This document shows, in pieces, positions 1 to 7,938 of a stretch of 56,620 nt of DNA. Positions within the stretch are counted from its first letter, which is position 1; each line of letters starts with the position of its first letter. The notes beneath the pieces are model-generated. The model made no database searches and had not been told where the DNA came from. It was given only the letters and a program-made list of their open reading frames with translations. Source of the DNA: Acidobacteriota bacterium (GTDB lineage Bacteria > Acidobacteriota > Terriglobia > Terriglobales > Acidobacteriaceae); contig JABDHA010000012.1 in assembly GCA_013285705.1 (NCBI GenBank), positions 1-56,620 of the forward strand, in the 5' to 3' direction. The position numbers and the translations under genes were made by a program.

Positions 1-30
1 AAAAGCTAGTGTTTATGCGGGCTTCTGAGG

Positions 31-58
31 GCTTGTACCTTTAGAAATGCGCTTGTAC
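31..58 (+). repeat. Paired CTTGTAC repeats, left end of island
   Basis: GCTTGTAC occurs at 31-38 and again at 51-58, 20 bases start to start, directly upstream of the integrase gene. The same pair with 19-base spacing occurs at the right end (7833-7859). Inferred to be arm-type integrase binding sites; a promoter operator for the integrase is the alternative. Confidence 0.5.
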
Positions 59-68
59 GCTTTCACTA

Positions 69-1265
69 GTGCTGCCCATGATCGATTTATCCAAACTTGA
101 TCCTAAGACGCTACGATCTCTCAGTGAAACTTTCGAACAGCGGTATCTCGATAAGGTAAAGACGAAGGCGCGTGTTGCTGACTCTGTCGTACTCATGTGG
201 CTTTGCCGCGTTGGGCCGGATGACTGGCGATACTTACACGACACGCCAGAGGCGCGGGCTGCCCATCCTACAGGCCGTCTAGTCATTCGTGAACGCTTGA
301 ACGGGCGAAGGAAGTACACGCCAGTCAAGGACATGGCGAACGCTGCCCATGCACTACAGGAGGCGCGCACGCAGGCTGTTAGACGGCTTGGTAAGGCTGA
401 GGACGTGCGAGACGTTCACACCGTCGCCGGGGCCATAGACGCTTACATTCGCGGTCGCAAGAGTGCGGGCCGTGTTGAAGCTGCCAGAGATTCAAGGGTT
501 GTACTCGGCGAGTGGAAAGAATTGTTTCCTTCGGTGCGACGAATGGCCGGAATTAACAAGACTCACTTGATTACATTTTGTGAACGGCTGAGAGACAAAG
601 GCCAGTCAGAGCGAACGGTCTTCAACAAGTACGTGCGCGTCAGAGCATGGCTCAGGGCATCGGGCCGGGGTGACTTGAAACTGTCGCCGGGTGAGCAACC
701 CAGGTTTGAAAAGACGGTGCCGACTGTGTACCGAGACGGTGAGATTGAGCGGATGCTGAAATGCTCGGACGCATACACGCTGGTGTTGATTGAACTGCTT
801 CGCTGTACCGGGCTTCGTGAACGTGAGGCGCAATTCCTCGAATGGTCGGACCTTGACCTGCAGGGACGGGCGCGGTCGCTGCACGTTCGTGGTAAGCCTG
901 CTATGGGATTCAAGGTCAAAGATGCTGAGGCGCGCATGGTCGGCATTCCTGCGTCACTGGTGGAGGTGCTGAATACGTGGCGCAAGGATAGGCCGGGGTC
1001 GCTGGTGCTTGGCATCGGGCCGGATAACGCGAGGTCAAACTTTCATCTACTGCGCAAGGTCAAAGCGGCTGCCAAACGGGCCGGGGTCGCTGACGCTAAT
1101 CTGCACAAATTTCGTCGAACGTGGGCCGTGTCGTTGCTACATGCGGGGCTTGATCTGAGGACACTGCAGGCCATGGGCGGATGGTCCGACTTGGGGAGCG
1201 TGACTCGTTATTTAAGACCTGCTGAGGCTCCTACTGTCCAAGGGCTGATTGATTCTGTTTTCTGA
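69..1265 (+). CDS. Tyrosine recombinase (phage-type integrase)
   Basis: Site-specific integrase, expected to catalyse integration and excision of the island. Catalytic residues are visible in the C-terminal half: Arg250 in TGLREREAQ, His346 and Arg349 in HKFR, and the nucleophile Tyr381 in SVTRYL. Trp372 stands where many family members have the second His (GGWSD), an accepted variant. The N-terminal 200 residues hold the usual helical core-binding (SAM-like) domain. The total of 398 residues is normal for the family. The first start is GTG at 69; an ATG at 78 (MIDLSKLDP) is equally possible, and neither has a clear ribosome binding site. The gene starts within 15 bases of the paired CTTGTAC repeats. 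Confidence 0.93.
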   Translation: MLPMIDLSKLDPKTLRSLSETFEQRYLDKVKTKARVADSVVLMWLCRVGPDDWRYLHDTPEARAAHPTGRLVIRERLNGRRKYTPVKDMANAAHALQEARTQAVRRLGKAEDVRDVHTVAGAIDAYIRGRKSAGRVEAARDSRVVLGEWKELFPSVRRMAGINKTHLITFCERLRDKGQSERTVFNKYVRVRAWLRASGRGDLKLSPGEQPRFEKTVPTVYRDGEIERMLKCSDAYTLVLIELLRCTGLREREAQFLEWSDLDLQGRARSLHVRGKPAMGFKVKDAEARMVGIPASLVEVLNTWRKDRPGSLVLGIGPDNARSNFHLLRKVKAAAKRAGVADANLHKFRRTWAVSLLHAGLDLRTLQAMGGWSDLGSVTRYLRPAEAPTVQGLIDSVF

Positions 1266-1898
1266 TAGACCGTAATCCCTCAGAATTGCCCCACAGTGCG
1301 TCGGGGTTGACCGGGGGCGTTTGGCTGCCCAGCTTGGGATTAGGGTGTCATTCGGCGCCCCTTGATGGCTTAGCCGCTGTATACCTAGACAGACTAAGGG
1401 TGAAAGTTCTGTTGTGGCGAGGCGCGCCAAAGTCTCCGACATGGTGGAGGAGGTTTGAAGTCGCCCGTTATCTAGGTGCCTACCCCCTTTGATGGTTGCG
1501 TAAGAATATGCAGAGTTCGCACCGAGATGTAACAGGGTTGGTAAGATCCGGCTTCGCCCACGAGTTACCAAGAGAAGACATCAGGTATGGCCTCCATGAC
1601 GATTCAACTTTGGATTCAACTTTGGTCTCTTGGTATGGCTGGCGCTGCTCGGTCGCCGACGGCTCCCTGCGCACGACATTCTAGCTGTCCAGTGGATGCT
1701 GCCACGGGTCCAAAGCTGGCCTGCGGCGCTCGCTGGGTTTGGTGTTGGTGTCGGTGGTGTTAGGTGGTGTGGGTAACAGATGCGACACCACATATAAAAT
1801 GCGGGGCTGCGCAATGCTTCCCCTAGAAAAGCTATGGGAGAGTCTGACACCAAAAATGACCTGCCAGACGGTGCTGACAGGCCAGTTCACGAAGATTT
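1266..1898. other. Intergenic region, 633 bases
   Basis: No convincing gene was found. It contains a perfect 12-bp tandem duplication (GATTCAACTTTG at 1601-1612 and 1613-1624), a GT-rich stretch around 1739-1785, and the terminator of the minus-strand cassette at 1852-1881. The short open frames here lack start signals and recognisable sequence. Confidence 0.6.
1852..1881 (-). terminator. Rho-independent terminator of HNH/AP2 cassette
   Basis: Read on the minus strand, CCTGTCAG and CTGGCAGG form an 8-bp stem with one T-G wobble around a 6-base loop, followed within two bases by five Ts. It begins 18 bases after the stop codon of the gene at 1899-3083. Confidence 0.7.
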
Positions 1899-3083
1899 TT
1901 AGTTGACGGTTGCCGTCGCCTCTGTTGCTGTTGTCCGCACCGCTGCGAGTGCTTTGCGCTTGGCTGCGTCCGCGTCCTCACGTGCGCGCTTTGCCTTGAT
2001 GCGATTGTCGCGGCTCTTCCGTTGGAGTTGCAAGATCATGAAGTGCTGGGAATCGGTGATGTATCCACCGCGCACAATCCAGTCCATTGCGCTTTCGTCT
2101 ACAAACTCACCCTTGCGGGCTTGCTGCAGCATCCACAACCAAATTGTCTGCGATGCGTTCAGCGTGGCTAACAACTGCTCAACACGGGTGACGTGTTTGG
2201 ACAGGTCTGCGTCTGCGAAGCCCATAAATGCTGCCGTGAATGCGTTCAGCTTGCCGATGTTGTCGAGGATGTATGTTTTGCGGTTACTGTCTGCATCGTG
2301 ACGCCAACAGATCTCGCGCTCTTTCAGGTTGAACCTGAACAGGTCGAGACTCAGCATCATGGCACGCATTGAGTAGGCCATATTACCGCTGCGTCCTTGC
2401 TGTTGACAGTAGTCAATGAGGTTTGCAAGTGATTCCTCAAAGTCTGTCAGACGTGCGACTGCTCCCTTGCTGTGCTCTTCAATCAGGCGAACGTCTGTTG
2501 GTGAAAGCTGAACAGCGTTGCGTCCTTTATCGTCACCGTTCACTGTCCACTGGCAGAAGCTTCTGACGTTGTGCAGGTAGTCTACTTTGCACTCCTTCAG
2601 GTGATGAGTGAATTGCTTCGCGTTCATGCCGTTCAGGCGCTCGCTGTTGCTGTCCATCTCCTCACGAATCGCCACGGTGTAGTGTGTTGACTCATTCTGT
2701 CGTGACTGCGTGCGGCGCGGCGCTGTCGCTGGTGCTGGGACAATACTTGAACGCTGCGCTGCGGCTGCCTCTTGTGCATGGCGGATAGTCTCTTCGATCT
2801 CGGATGGCTTGCTGCGTCGGCGTGCACGCATCTGCACAGACCACGGTGCCCACCTGCAATTATCAGGTGAGTATGGGCCGTCGTTGTCGATACGATGTAG
2901 CGTTTCACCTTGCTTGCGGAGGTTCACTTCCGCCCATGCTTTGAAGGTCTCGAAGTCATTCCATTCAGGCGCAACTGTGATGCCACGCCCGCCATAGCTT
3001 GCATAGTCGGGGTTGTTGGGGTTGTTGCAACGTGCACGGAATTGCTTCCACGTGTTGTACAGCGGATGTTTTGAATTGCTCAC
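1899..3083 (-). CDS. AP2/HNH-like DNA-binding protein with unknown helical C-terminus
   Basis: A 394-residue protein starting with GTG. Residues 1-95 match the phage AP2-like/HNH-associated DNA-binding pattern: YNTWKQFRARCNNPN, YGGRGI, W-FETF, then an IDNDGPYSPDNCRW motif. The rest (about 130-394) is a highly charged, helix-rich region with no family I recognise; its tail is Arg/Lys/Ala-rich (about 360-385) and could be a coiled coil. The start overlaps the stop of the upstream HNH gene by one base (TAGTG), so the two are probably translationally coupled. Last gene of a three-gene minus-strand cassette with its own terminator. The function is unknown; the N-terminal domain implies DNA binding, as in homing-endonuclease and phage regulatory proteins. 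Confidence 0.8.
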   Translation of the reverse strand: MSNSKHPLYNTWKQFRARCNNPNNPDYASYGGRGITVAPEWNDFETFKAWAEVNLRKQGETLHRIDNDGPYSPDNCRWAPWSVQMRARRRSKPSEIEETIRHAQEAAAAQRSSIVPAPATAPRRTQSRQNESTHYTVAIREEMDSNSERLNGMNAKQFTHHLKECKVDYLHNVRSFCQWTVNGDDKGRNAVQLSPTDVRLIEEHSKGAVARLTDFEESLANLIDYCQQQGRSGNMAYSMRAMMLSLDLFRFNLKEREICWRHDADSNRKTYILDNIGKLNAFTAAFMGFADADLSKHVTRVEQLLATLNASQTIWLWMLQQARKGEFVDESAMDWIVRGGYITDSQHFMILQLQRKSRDNRIKAKRAREDADAAKRKALAAVRTTATEATATVN

Positions 3084-3586
3084 TACTTCGCCTCCGTTTC
3101 TTCTTCGGCTTTGGCCTTGCGATTCATCTCCGCACGTTCGCGCAGGAAGTCTGCCGATGTGTAGATGCGATTCGCTACAGGCTTGCTCAGTGGCTGAGGT
3201 GCTTGCTTCGGATTACCGAATCCACCATCCTGGGTTGCCGTCTTTTCCATGTGATGTTTCGCACACAAGCTTTGCAGGTTCGATTCGTCCCAGTGGTTCG
3301 GGTCGTCTGGTCCTTGCGTGGGGATGCGGTGATCGACATGCGATGCTGGCGTGTAGATCGACGGGGTCTCTTTCACGCAATGCTGGCAAATTGAGCCGTC
3401 ACGATCCAAGATTCTCAGGCGTAGCTTACGCCACTTGTGTCCGTAACCACGGTCGGTCGAGTTCGGGCGTAGCTTGTCATCCGCTTTGCGATGCTCTGCA
3501 CAATACTTCTCATGCGAGTCAATCAGACGTGAGCACGGGCGTGGGCCATGCTTCCATGGGCACGGTTTGCGGACTGCGTATGGCAT
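3083..3586 (-). CDS. HNH endonuclease
   Basis: Predicted HNH nuclease of about 167 residues. The start is set at the ATG at 3586 because it forms an ATGA overlap with the stop codon of the preceding small gene; a longer frame to 3688 would add 34 residues inside that gene. Visible features are paired Cys in the N-terminus (PCP, PCSRLI, YCAEH), then RGYGHKWRKLRLRILDRD, a CQHC pair, the AxHVDHRIP His-Asp-His core, and NLQSLCAKHHMEKTA, the typical end of the HNH fold. This subtype often sits beside phage terminase genes, but no terminase is visible here. It may serve as a nicking or defensive nuclease of the island; that role is inference. Confidence 0.85.
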   Translation of the reverse strand: MPYAVRKPCPWKHGPRPCSRLIDSHEKYCAEHRKADDKLRPNSTDRGYGHKWRKLRLRILDRDGSICQHCVKETPSIYTPASHVDHRIPTQGPDDPNHWDESNLQSLCAKHHMEKTATQDGGFGNPKQAPQPLSKPVANRIYTSADFLRERAEMNRKAKAEEETEAK

Positions 3587-3759
3587 CAGCAGGTCACCTG
3601 CTGACGCTGTGTGGCTTTCAGGAAGCGTAGGCGTGCGAAGTATGCACGCTCCAGTTCCTGCATGCGTTGTGCTGCGCGAATGTTGCAATGCCGACGCACG
3701 CGGGGTGACATGTCTGCCACGCGATAGCGGTCGTCATCAGTATTGATAGTGGATCTCAT
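3586..3759 (-). CDS. Small basic protein, first gene of HNH cassette
   Basis: A 57-residue Arg-rich protein of unknown function, ending in RLRFLKATQRQQVTC. The ATG at 3759 has AAGGAG 12 bases upstream. A longer version starting at 3876 (96 residues) is also open and has only a weak AAGAG signal. The stop overlaps the start of the HNH gene (ATGA), which argues that this frame is really translated. The sequence suggests a short helical, perhaps nucleic-acid-binding, protein. No family recognised. Confidence 0.5.
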   Translation of the reverse strand: MRSTINTDDDRYRVADMSPRVRRHCNIRAAQRMQELERAYFARLRFLKATQRQQVTC

Positions 3760-4151
3760 ATCTGAAGGACTCTCCTTGTGCGTGCTGGCGACAAATGAAG
3801 ACAGGTGCACGCGTGACGCTGCCTCATCGGAATAGCTTAGGTTGCTGGGGTTGGCTATATCGCTAGCCGTGCGCATACCGAACTCTTAGCATCGGTACAT
3901 TGACAAGAATGTGCGCGTGACGTTGGCACCTACGTTTTGGTTCAAATGGGGAGACGGCCTGAAAACTCGCCTATTCCAACCAATACTAGTGTCTCATGAG
4001 TGGCTACAAAGTGTCAAGGTTCTTTTACAGATTTAGGGGATGCCAAGGTCGCACACAGAATCGCACTTAGGGTGTGGCTTGTTTCGCGTTCAGGTTTTTG
4101 TTACATTTATTACATCGAACGTCGTAGTTGGCGTAACGGCGGGTTGCAAGC

Positions 4152-4829
4152 ATGGCGAACGGCAAATTCATTAGCTACCTAAGAGTGAGCACACAGAAGC
4201 AGGGCAAGAGCGGCCTTGGACTTGAGGCGCAACAAACGGCGGTCGCTGGCTACCTCAATGGTGGGGCGTGGACGCTGGTTGCTGAGGTTGTCGAGGTTGA
4301 ATCCGGCAAGAATGGCGCACGTCCAAAGCTGGCTGAGGCGTTGAGACTTTGCCGTATGCACAAAGCTACTCTGGTAGTAGCGAAACTTGACCGTCTGGCG
4401 CGTAACGTTGCGTTTGTCGCTACGCTTCTGGAGTCCGGCGTCAAGGTGGTCTGCTGCGATATGCCTGATGCTGATGTCACCATGCTGCACATATACGCGG
4501 TGATGGCGGAACGCGAGGGCAAGGCAATATCGGCCCGCACAGTTGCTGCTCTAGCGGCAGCTAAGGCTCGTGGCGTCGTTCTGGGCGGCTACAGATGGGA
4601 GATTGATGCCGAGACGCGCAAACGGGCATTAGAGTCCAGCATTTCTACACGCAAGGAAGTCGCTGCGACATTCGCAGCTGATGTGCTGCACAGCATCGCA
4701 GACGTTAAGACTTCGGGCGCGGTCTCGCTTCGGGATATCGCGGCTGGATTGAATGAGCGCAAGGTTCCGACTGCACGCGGTGGCGAGTGGACGGCTGTGC
4801 AGGTGTCGCGAGTGCTTAAGACAGCTTAG
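4152..4829 (+). CDS. Serine recombinase (resolvase/invertase family)
   Basis: A 225-residue small serine recombinase. The N-terminal catalytic domain shows SYLRVSTQKQ with the nucleophile Ser13 and Arg11, the LDRLARN motif at about 80, and the MAEREGKAISARTVAAL helix at about 118-134 that links to DNA binding. The C-terminal 70 residues (SLRDIAAGLNERKVPTARGGEWTAVQVSRVL) resemble the short recombinase/helix-turn-helix segment that ends many such proteins. It may resolve or invert DNA within the island, or be a remnant of a second element. Divergent from the HNH cassette across 3760-4151, and 12 bases before the methyltransferase frame. Confidence 0.9.
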   Translation: MANGKFISYLRVSTQKQGKSGLGLEAQQTAVAGYLNGGAWTLVAEVVEVESGKNGARPKLAEALRLCRMHKATLVVAKLDRLARNVAFVATLLESGVKVVCCDMPDADVTMLHIYAVMAEREGKAISARTVAALAAAKARGVVLGGYRWEIDAETRKRALESSISTRKEVAATFAADVLHSIADVKTSGAVSLRDIAAGLNERKVPTARGGEWTAVQVSRVLKTA

Positions 4830-4933
4830 ACCACCTCAAGTTGCAATCATGGGTGGTGCCGCTGAGTAAACTGAGTGATTCCGGTGCTCCGAAGCGCCCT
4901 ATAGCCGTAGAATCGGTACAGTCAAACATACAG

Positions 4934-6337
4934 ATGGCAAAGCGTAGCGAATATAAGGTTATTTCCCTGTTTTCTGGCGGAATGGGACTCGACACTGGCC
5001 TTGCACAGACTGGCAGGTATCGCCTCTTGGCTTGCGTCGAGAAAGAGCGCGTGTTCTGCGAAACCATTCGCCACAATCGACGAGCGGGGCGGATCGGTAA
5101 ACACGTCAAGGTCTTTGAAGGGGACATTTCGGTATTGGATCCCGGCGAAGTATTGGACAGCGTTGGAATCCGTCCGGGGGAACTCGATCTTTTGGTGGGT
5201 GGCCCTCCGTGCCAGTCGTTCAGCACAGCGGGCAAGCGAGGGACAATACAAGACCCAAGGGGCACGCTTCTTTGGCAGTTCCTAAGATTTATCGAAGCGA
5301 TTCGACCTCGCTTCTTCCTCATGGAGAATGTGAGAGGGCTTTTATCGGCTGCTGTAAAGCATAGAGCAATCGCAGAGCGTCCAGAAAACGGCGGTCCTCC
5401 TCTTGAACCAGATGAACAACCTGGCTCTGTAATTCGCCAATTTGCGGACGACCTCCAAAAGATTCCCGGCAACCGGTATCACATGGACTGCTTTGAAGTG
5501 AACGCCGTGAACTATGGCGCTCCACAATTGCGTGAACGCGCACTTTTCATCGGCAACAGATTCAATGAGTCGATTGACTTTCCAGACCCAACTCATGGAA
5601 ACCCGAACAGTTTGGACGATGCCCCTAGAACTCTGTTCGATCCACCCCATGTAAAGCTACAGCCGTGGAAGACGCTGGGGGACGCTATCGGAGACCTTGA
5701 AGAATCCCACCCAATAGTGTTGGATTTCAGCCCGCGAAAGAAGGGCTTCCTTTCGTTGGTTCCACCCGGCTCCAATTGGAGGAGTCTTCCAATTGAGCTT
5801 CAGCAGGAATCGATGGGTTCAGCATGGTACGCAAAGGGCGGTAGGTCTGGATGGTGGCGAAGACTCAGCTTTGATCTTCCGTGCCCGACATTGGTGACCA
5901 TGCCTAATCACGCGAGCACTTCTTTGTGCCATCCCACACTGACACGGGCACTCTCAATCCAAGAGTATGCACGGATTCAGGAGTTTCCAGATTCTTGGGA
6001 GTTTTGCGGAACGACATCGGAACAGTACGCACAAGTTGGGAACGCTGTCCCAGTGCGACTTGGCGCGATTGCTGGTCAGGTTATCGCCGAGTCGCTCGAC
6101 AACTTGTCCCACGAGGATAACCACCCAAAGGCCAATAATGCGAGACAGCCGTACCGTGTCGTTTACGTACAGTCTCACGTGAGAACAAGGCAATGGTACA
6201 AGGATGGGGAGACGTTCGTTTGGGAACAGGGTAAGGACAACGAAGGTGCCCAATATGCGGCTCCAAAAACGAAGCGTAAATCAGGGCTCATGAAAAACCA
6301 CAAGTTGGCGAAAGGAACGGATTCTTTGAATGCCTAG
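4934..6337 (+). CDS. DNA (cytosine-5-)-methyltransferase
   Basis: C5-cytosine methyltransferase of a type II restriction-modification system. Motif I (FSGGMGLDTG, about 13-22), motif IV with catalytic Cys93 (GGPPCQSFSTAGKRG), motif VI (ENV, 131-133), motif VIII (QLRERALFIG) and motif X (QVGNAVPVRLG) are all present in order. The target-recognition region lies between about residues 210 and 350. About 60 extra C-terminal residues follow motif X. The start is chosen at ATG 4934, just before the conserved core; a TTG at 4841 would add 31 residues of non-conserved sequence. It overlaps the next gene by 8 bases, so the two are probably co-translated. Its modification explains the nearby Vsr repair gene. 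Confidence 0.93.
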   Translation: MAKRSEYKVISLFSGGMGLDTGLAQTGRYRLLACVEKERVFCETIRHNRRAGRIGKHVKVFEGDISVLDPGEVLDSVGIRPGELDLLVGGPPCQSFSTAGKRGTIQDPRGTLLWQFLRFIEAIRPRFFLMENVRGLLSAAVKHRAIAERPENGGPPLEPDEQPGSVIRQFADDLQKIPGNRYHMDCFEVNAVNYGAPQLRERALFIGNRFNESIDFPDPTHGNPNSLDDAPRTLFDPPHVKLQPWKTLGDAIGDLEESHPIVLDFSPRKKGFLSLVPPGSNWRSLPIELQQESMGSAWYAKGGRSGWWRRLSFDLPCPTLVTMPNHASTSLCHPTLTRALSIQEYARIQEFPDSWEFCGTTSEQYAQVGNAVPVRLGAIAGQVIAESLDNLSHEDNHPKANNARQPYRVVYVQSHVRTRQWYKDGETFVWEQGKDNEGAQYAAPKTKRKSGLMKNHKLAKGTDSLNA

Positions 6338-7307
6338 GCACGAGGGCTTGCCCAGAGCAACTCCCACCATACTACGCAAGAGGCAACTTCTGAACGATCT
6401 CGCTGCCATCGATTCTGACCGGGAAGCGACACAACGTGTTCTGAAAATGGAAGTGGATTTTCGCACACGGATCAGGGCTCACGTTGACAGTCTGCCTACT
6501 GAGGACGCCATTTTCTCGAAGTTCAATACAAACCCATTTGTGCTGATGTTCCGCAGTATGAAGAAAGACTATCGGCACATCGGAGATATCGAAGATGATA
6601 TTCTCCCGGCCAAGGTCTTCTCATCAATGGAGACTTCAGCGGGGCGAATGGTGGAAGCAGTTGTTCTTCCTGTATTCGGATGGGAGACGGTACCCAGCGA
6701 AATGCACACTGCAAATTCCGCACTCGATGGTAGAGCGAAAAAGGGCGACACGCTGTGCCTTGCCACTTTGAAGAGTGGCCCGCGCTGTTTGAACGATGAG
6801 ATGAGCGAGAATCTGGCTGATGCCGTCCTAGCGAACTATGTGGAGTGGGCTGCCCATGCTGGCGTCCATAAGATTGACTTCACTTATGGCGTTCTCTATG
6901 GCACGCCTAAGCAATCAAACAAAAAAGACTGGCACATTCTCCGAAATATCGAGCAGAAACTCCAAGGTGGAAGATTGGTCGTTGCACCGCGTGGTGTGTG
7001 GGGTCTTGAGTTTGAGAAGGATGGAATCAACGTGGCTGTCACCATACGAATCGGAATCGATTTGTGGAACTACTTTGGAGGCAGCACTAGAGCATTCGTA
7101 GAAATGGCTTCGGCTGTCATCCGTGCTTGCATAACCCCAAGCGACACACAACCAACAGACCACCGTTTCACGATTGCCGATCTACCTCAAATCATCTCTC
7201 TCAAGTCTGTACCGCAAGAGTTCAACGTAAGCCTCTTACAGCGAAGTCAATTGGAGTGGCTCTTCTTCTTTGCTCGCCATTTCTGTGATGAGTTGTTTGA
7301 GGCTTGA
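6330..7307 (+). CDS. Probable type II restriction endonuclease
   Basis: A 325-residue protein overlapping the methyltransferase by 8 bases and followed by Vsr, the usual place for the cognate restriction enzyme. The sequence around residues 115-160 (GWETVPSEMHTANSALDG, then DTLCLATLKSGPR) fits a PD-(D/E)XK-like nuclease core, with an acidic residue before a hydrophobic strand ending in Lys. It resembles the PmeII-type group from memory; I could not test this. Restriction specificity cannot be read from the sequence. Its last 61 bases overlap the convergent vsr gene. Confidence 0.7.
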   Translation: MPRHEGLPRATPTILRKRQLLNDLAAIDSDREATQRVLKMEVDFRTRIRAHVDSLPTEDAIFSKFNTNPFVLMFRSMKKDYRHIGDIEDDILPAKVFSSMETSAGRMVEAVVLPVFGWETVPSEMHTANSALDGRAKKGDTLCLATLKSGPRCLNDEMSENLADAVLANYVEWAAHAGVHKIDFTYGVLYGTPKQSNKKDWHILRNIEQKLQGGRLVVAPRGVWGLEFEKDGINVAVTIRIGIDLWNYFGGSTRAFVEMASAVIRACITPSDTQPTDHRFTIADLPQIISLKSVPQEFNVSLLQRSQLEWLFFFARHFCDELFEA

Positions 7308-7723
7308 TTCAGTATGCGCAATAGATGATCCTTGAGCGAGGTATCGCTGGTGGAGTTCACACGGCACTCCCAAAACGTGTGAACAGACCAGCCGAGACGA
7401 CGTAGTTTGCGTTCATTGGACCTATCCCGCTGACGATTGCGGAGTAGCTTCGGAGTCCAGTATTCCGTATTTGTCTGCGGGACTCTTCCGTCCCGGCAGG
7501 AGTGGCCATGCCAGAAACAACCCTGCACTTGGATCACAGTCCGCAGCTTCGGCAAAACGATATCAGGGCACCCGGGAAGACTGCGCACATGGAGCCGGTA
7601 CCGGAATCCAAGAGAGTGCAGCAATCTCCTAACGTGCATCTCGGGCTTCGTGTCCTTGGAGCGGATGCATGACATCAAAGCGGAACGAGCCGGAGTTGTC
7701 GGCAGTTTGAATATCCCCATCAT
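7247..7723 (-). CDS. vsr: Very short patch repair endonuclease Vsr
   Basis: Nicks next to T:G mismatches that arise when 5-methylcytosine deaminates, protecting sites methylated by the neighbouring methyltransferase. Family signatures are MSCIRSKDTKPE near the N-terminus, the catalytic Asp54 in GCPDIV, and FWHGH with Trp71 and His72. The basic segment (RNRQRDRSNERKLRRLGW) and FWECRV end the fold. The 158 residues are close to the usual family length. It is convergent with the restriction gene and shares 61 bases with it tail to tail. No clear ribosome binding site precedes the ATG. Confidence 0.95.
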   Translation of the reverse strand: MMGIFKLPTTPARSALMSCIRSKDTKPEMHVRRLLHSLGFRYRLHVRSLPGCPDIVLPKLRTVIQVQGCFWHGHSCRDGRVPQTNTEYWTPKLLRNRQRDRSNERKLRRLGWSVHTFWECRVNSTSDTSLKDHLLRILNQASNNSSQKWRAKKKSHSN

Positions 7724-7832
7724 GTCTCAAGCCATCTAGAGGCGTTGGATGAGTAAAGTGCATGCTCAATGGTCCAGATTAAACTGGTCGGCAAACTCTA
7801 TGTTGCGACAGGTCGTAGGCGCATGGCTAGCT

Positions 7833-7859
7833 GCTTGTACTCTAAATTGCAACTTGTAC
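7833..7859 (+). repeat. Paired CTTGTAC repeats, right end of island
   Basis: GCTTGTAC at 7833-7840 and ACTTGTAC at 7852-7859, 19 bases apart, in the same orientation as the left pair at 31-58. The spacer of both pairs carries a similar run (CTTTAGAAATGC against TCTAAATTGC). They lie 60-85 bases inside the tRNA-like core. Confidence 0.5.
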
Positions 7860-7918
7860 CCTGCACCATAGTTATTGATAAATCGTTTTATTTAATGCCC
7901 TAATATACTTTCCTAATA

Positions 7919-7938
7919 GAATCCCTTCTTCGGCACCA
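7919..7938 (+). repeat. tRNA 3'-end remnant, candidate attR core
   Basis: GAATCCC-TTCTTCGG-CACCA fits tRNA positions 57-76: end of the T loop (GAAT), T-stem 3' strand (CCCTT), acceptor 3' strand (CTTCGGC), discriminator A and CCA. The bases before it do not continue a tRNA. The implied acceptor 5' strand GCCGAAG is typical of tRNA-Leu. Most simply, it is the copy of the target tRNA end duplicated by integration. Confidence 0.65.

Larger units (their letters stand above)
1..7938. mobile_element. Integrated genomic island, left end outside window
   Basis: The stretch holds a tyrosine integrase at its left, a serine recombinase, two HNH/AP2-type phage-like genes and a restriction-modification-Vsr cluster, and no housekeeping genes. 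The right boundary is set at a 20-bp sequence (7919-7938) that fits the 3' end of a tRNA gene through the encoded CCA. Paired CTTGTAC repeats sit at 31-58, just before the integrase, and at 7833-7859, just before that tRNA-like end. This is the layout of an integrase-driven element inserted into the 3' end of a tRNA gene. The intact tRNA would then lie just left of base 1. No phage structural genes are present in the visible part. Confidence 0.7.

Noticed and set aside
1..68. Search for the intact target tRNA at the left end
   Set aside because: No tRNA arm or CCA end is present in these 68 bases; the tRNA, if there, lies outside the window.
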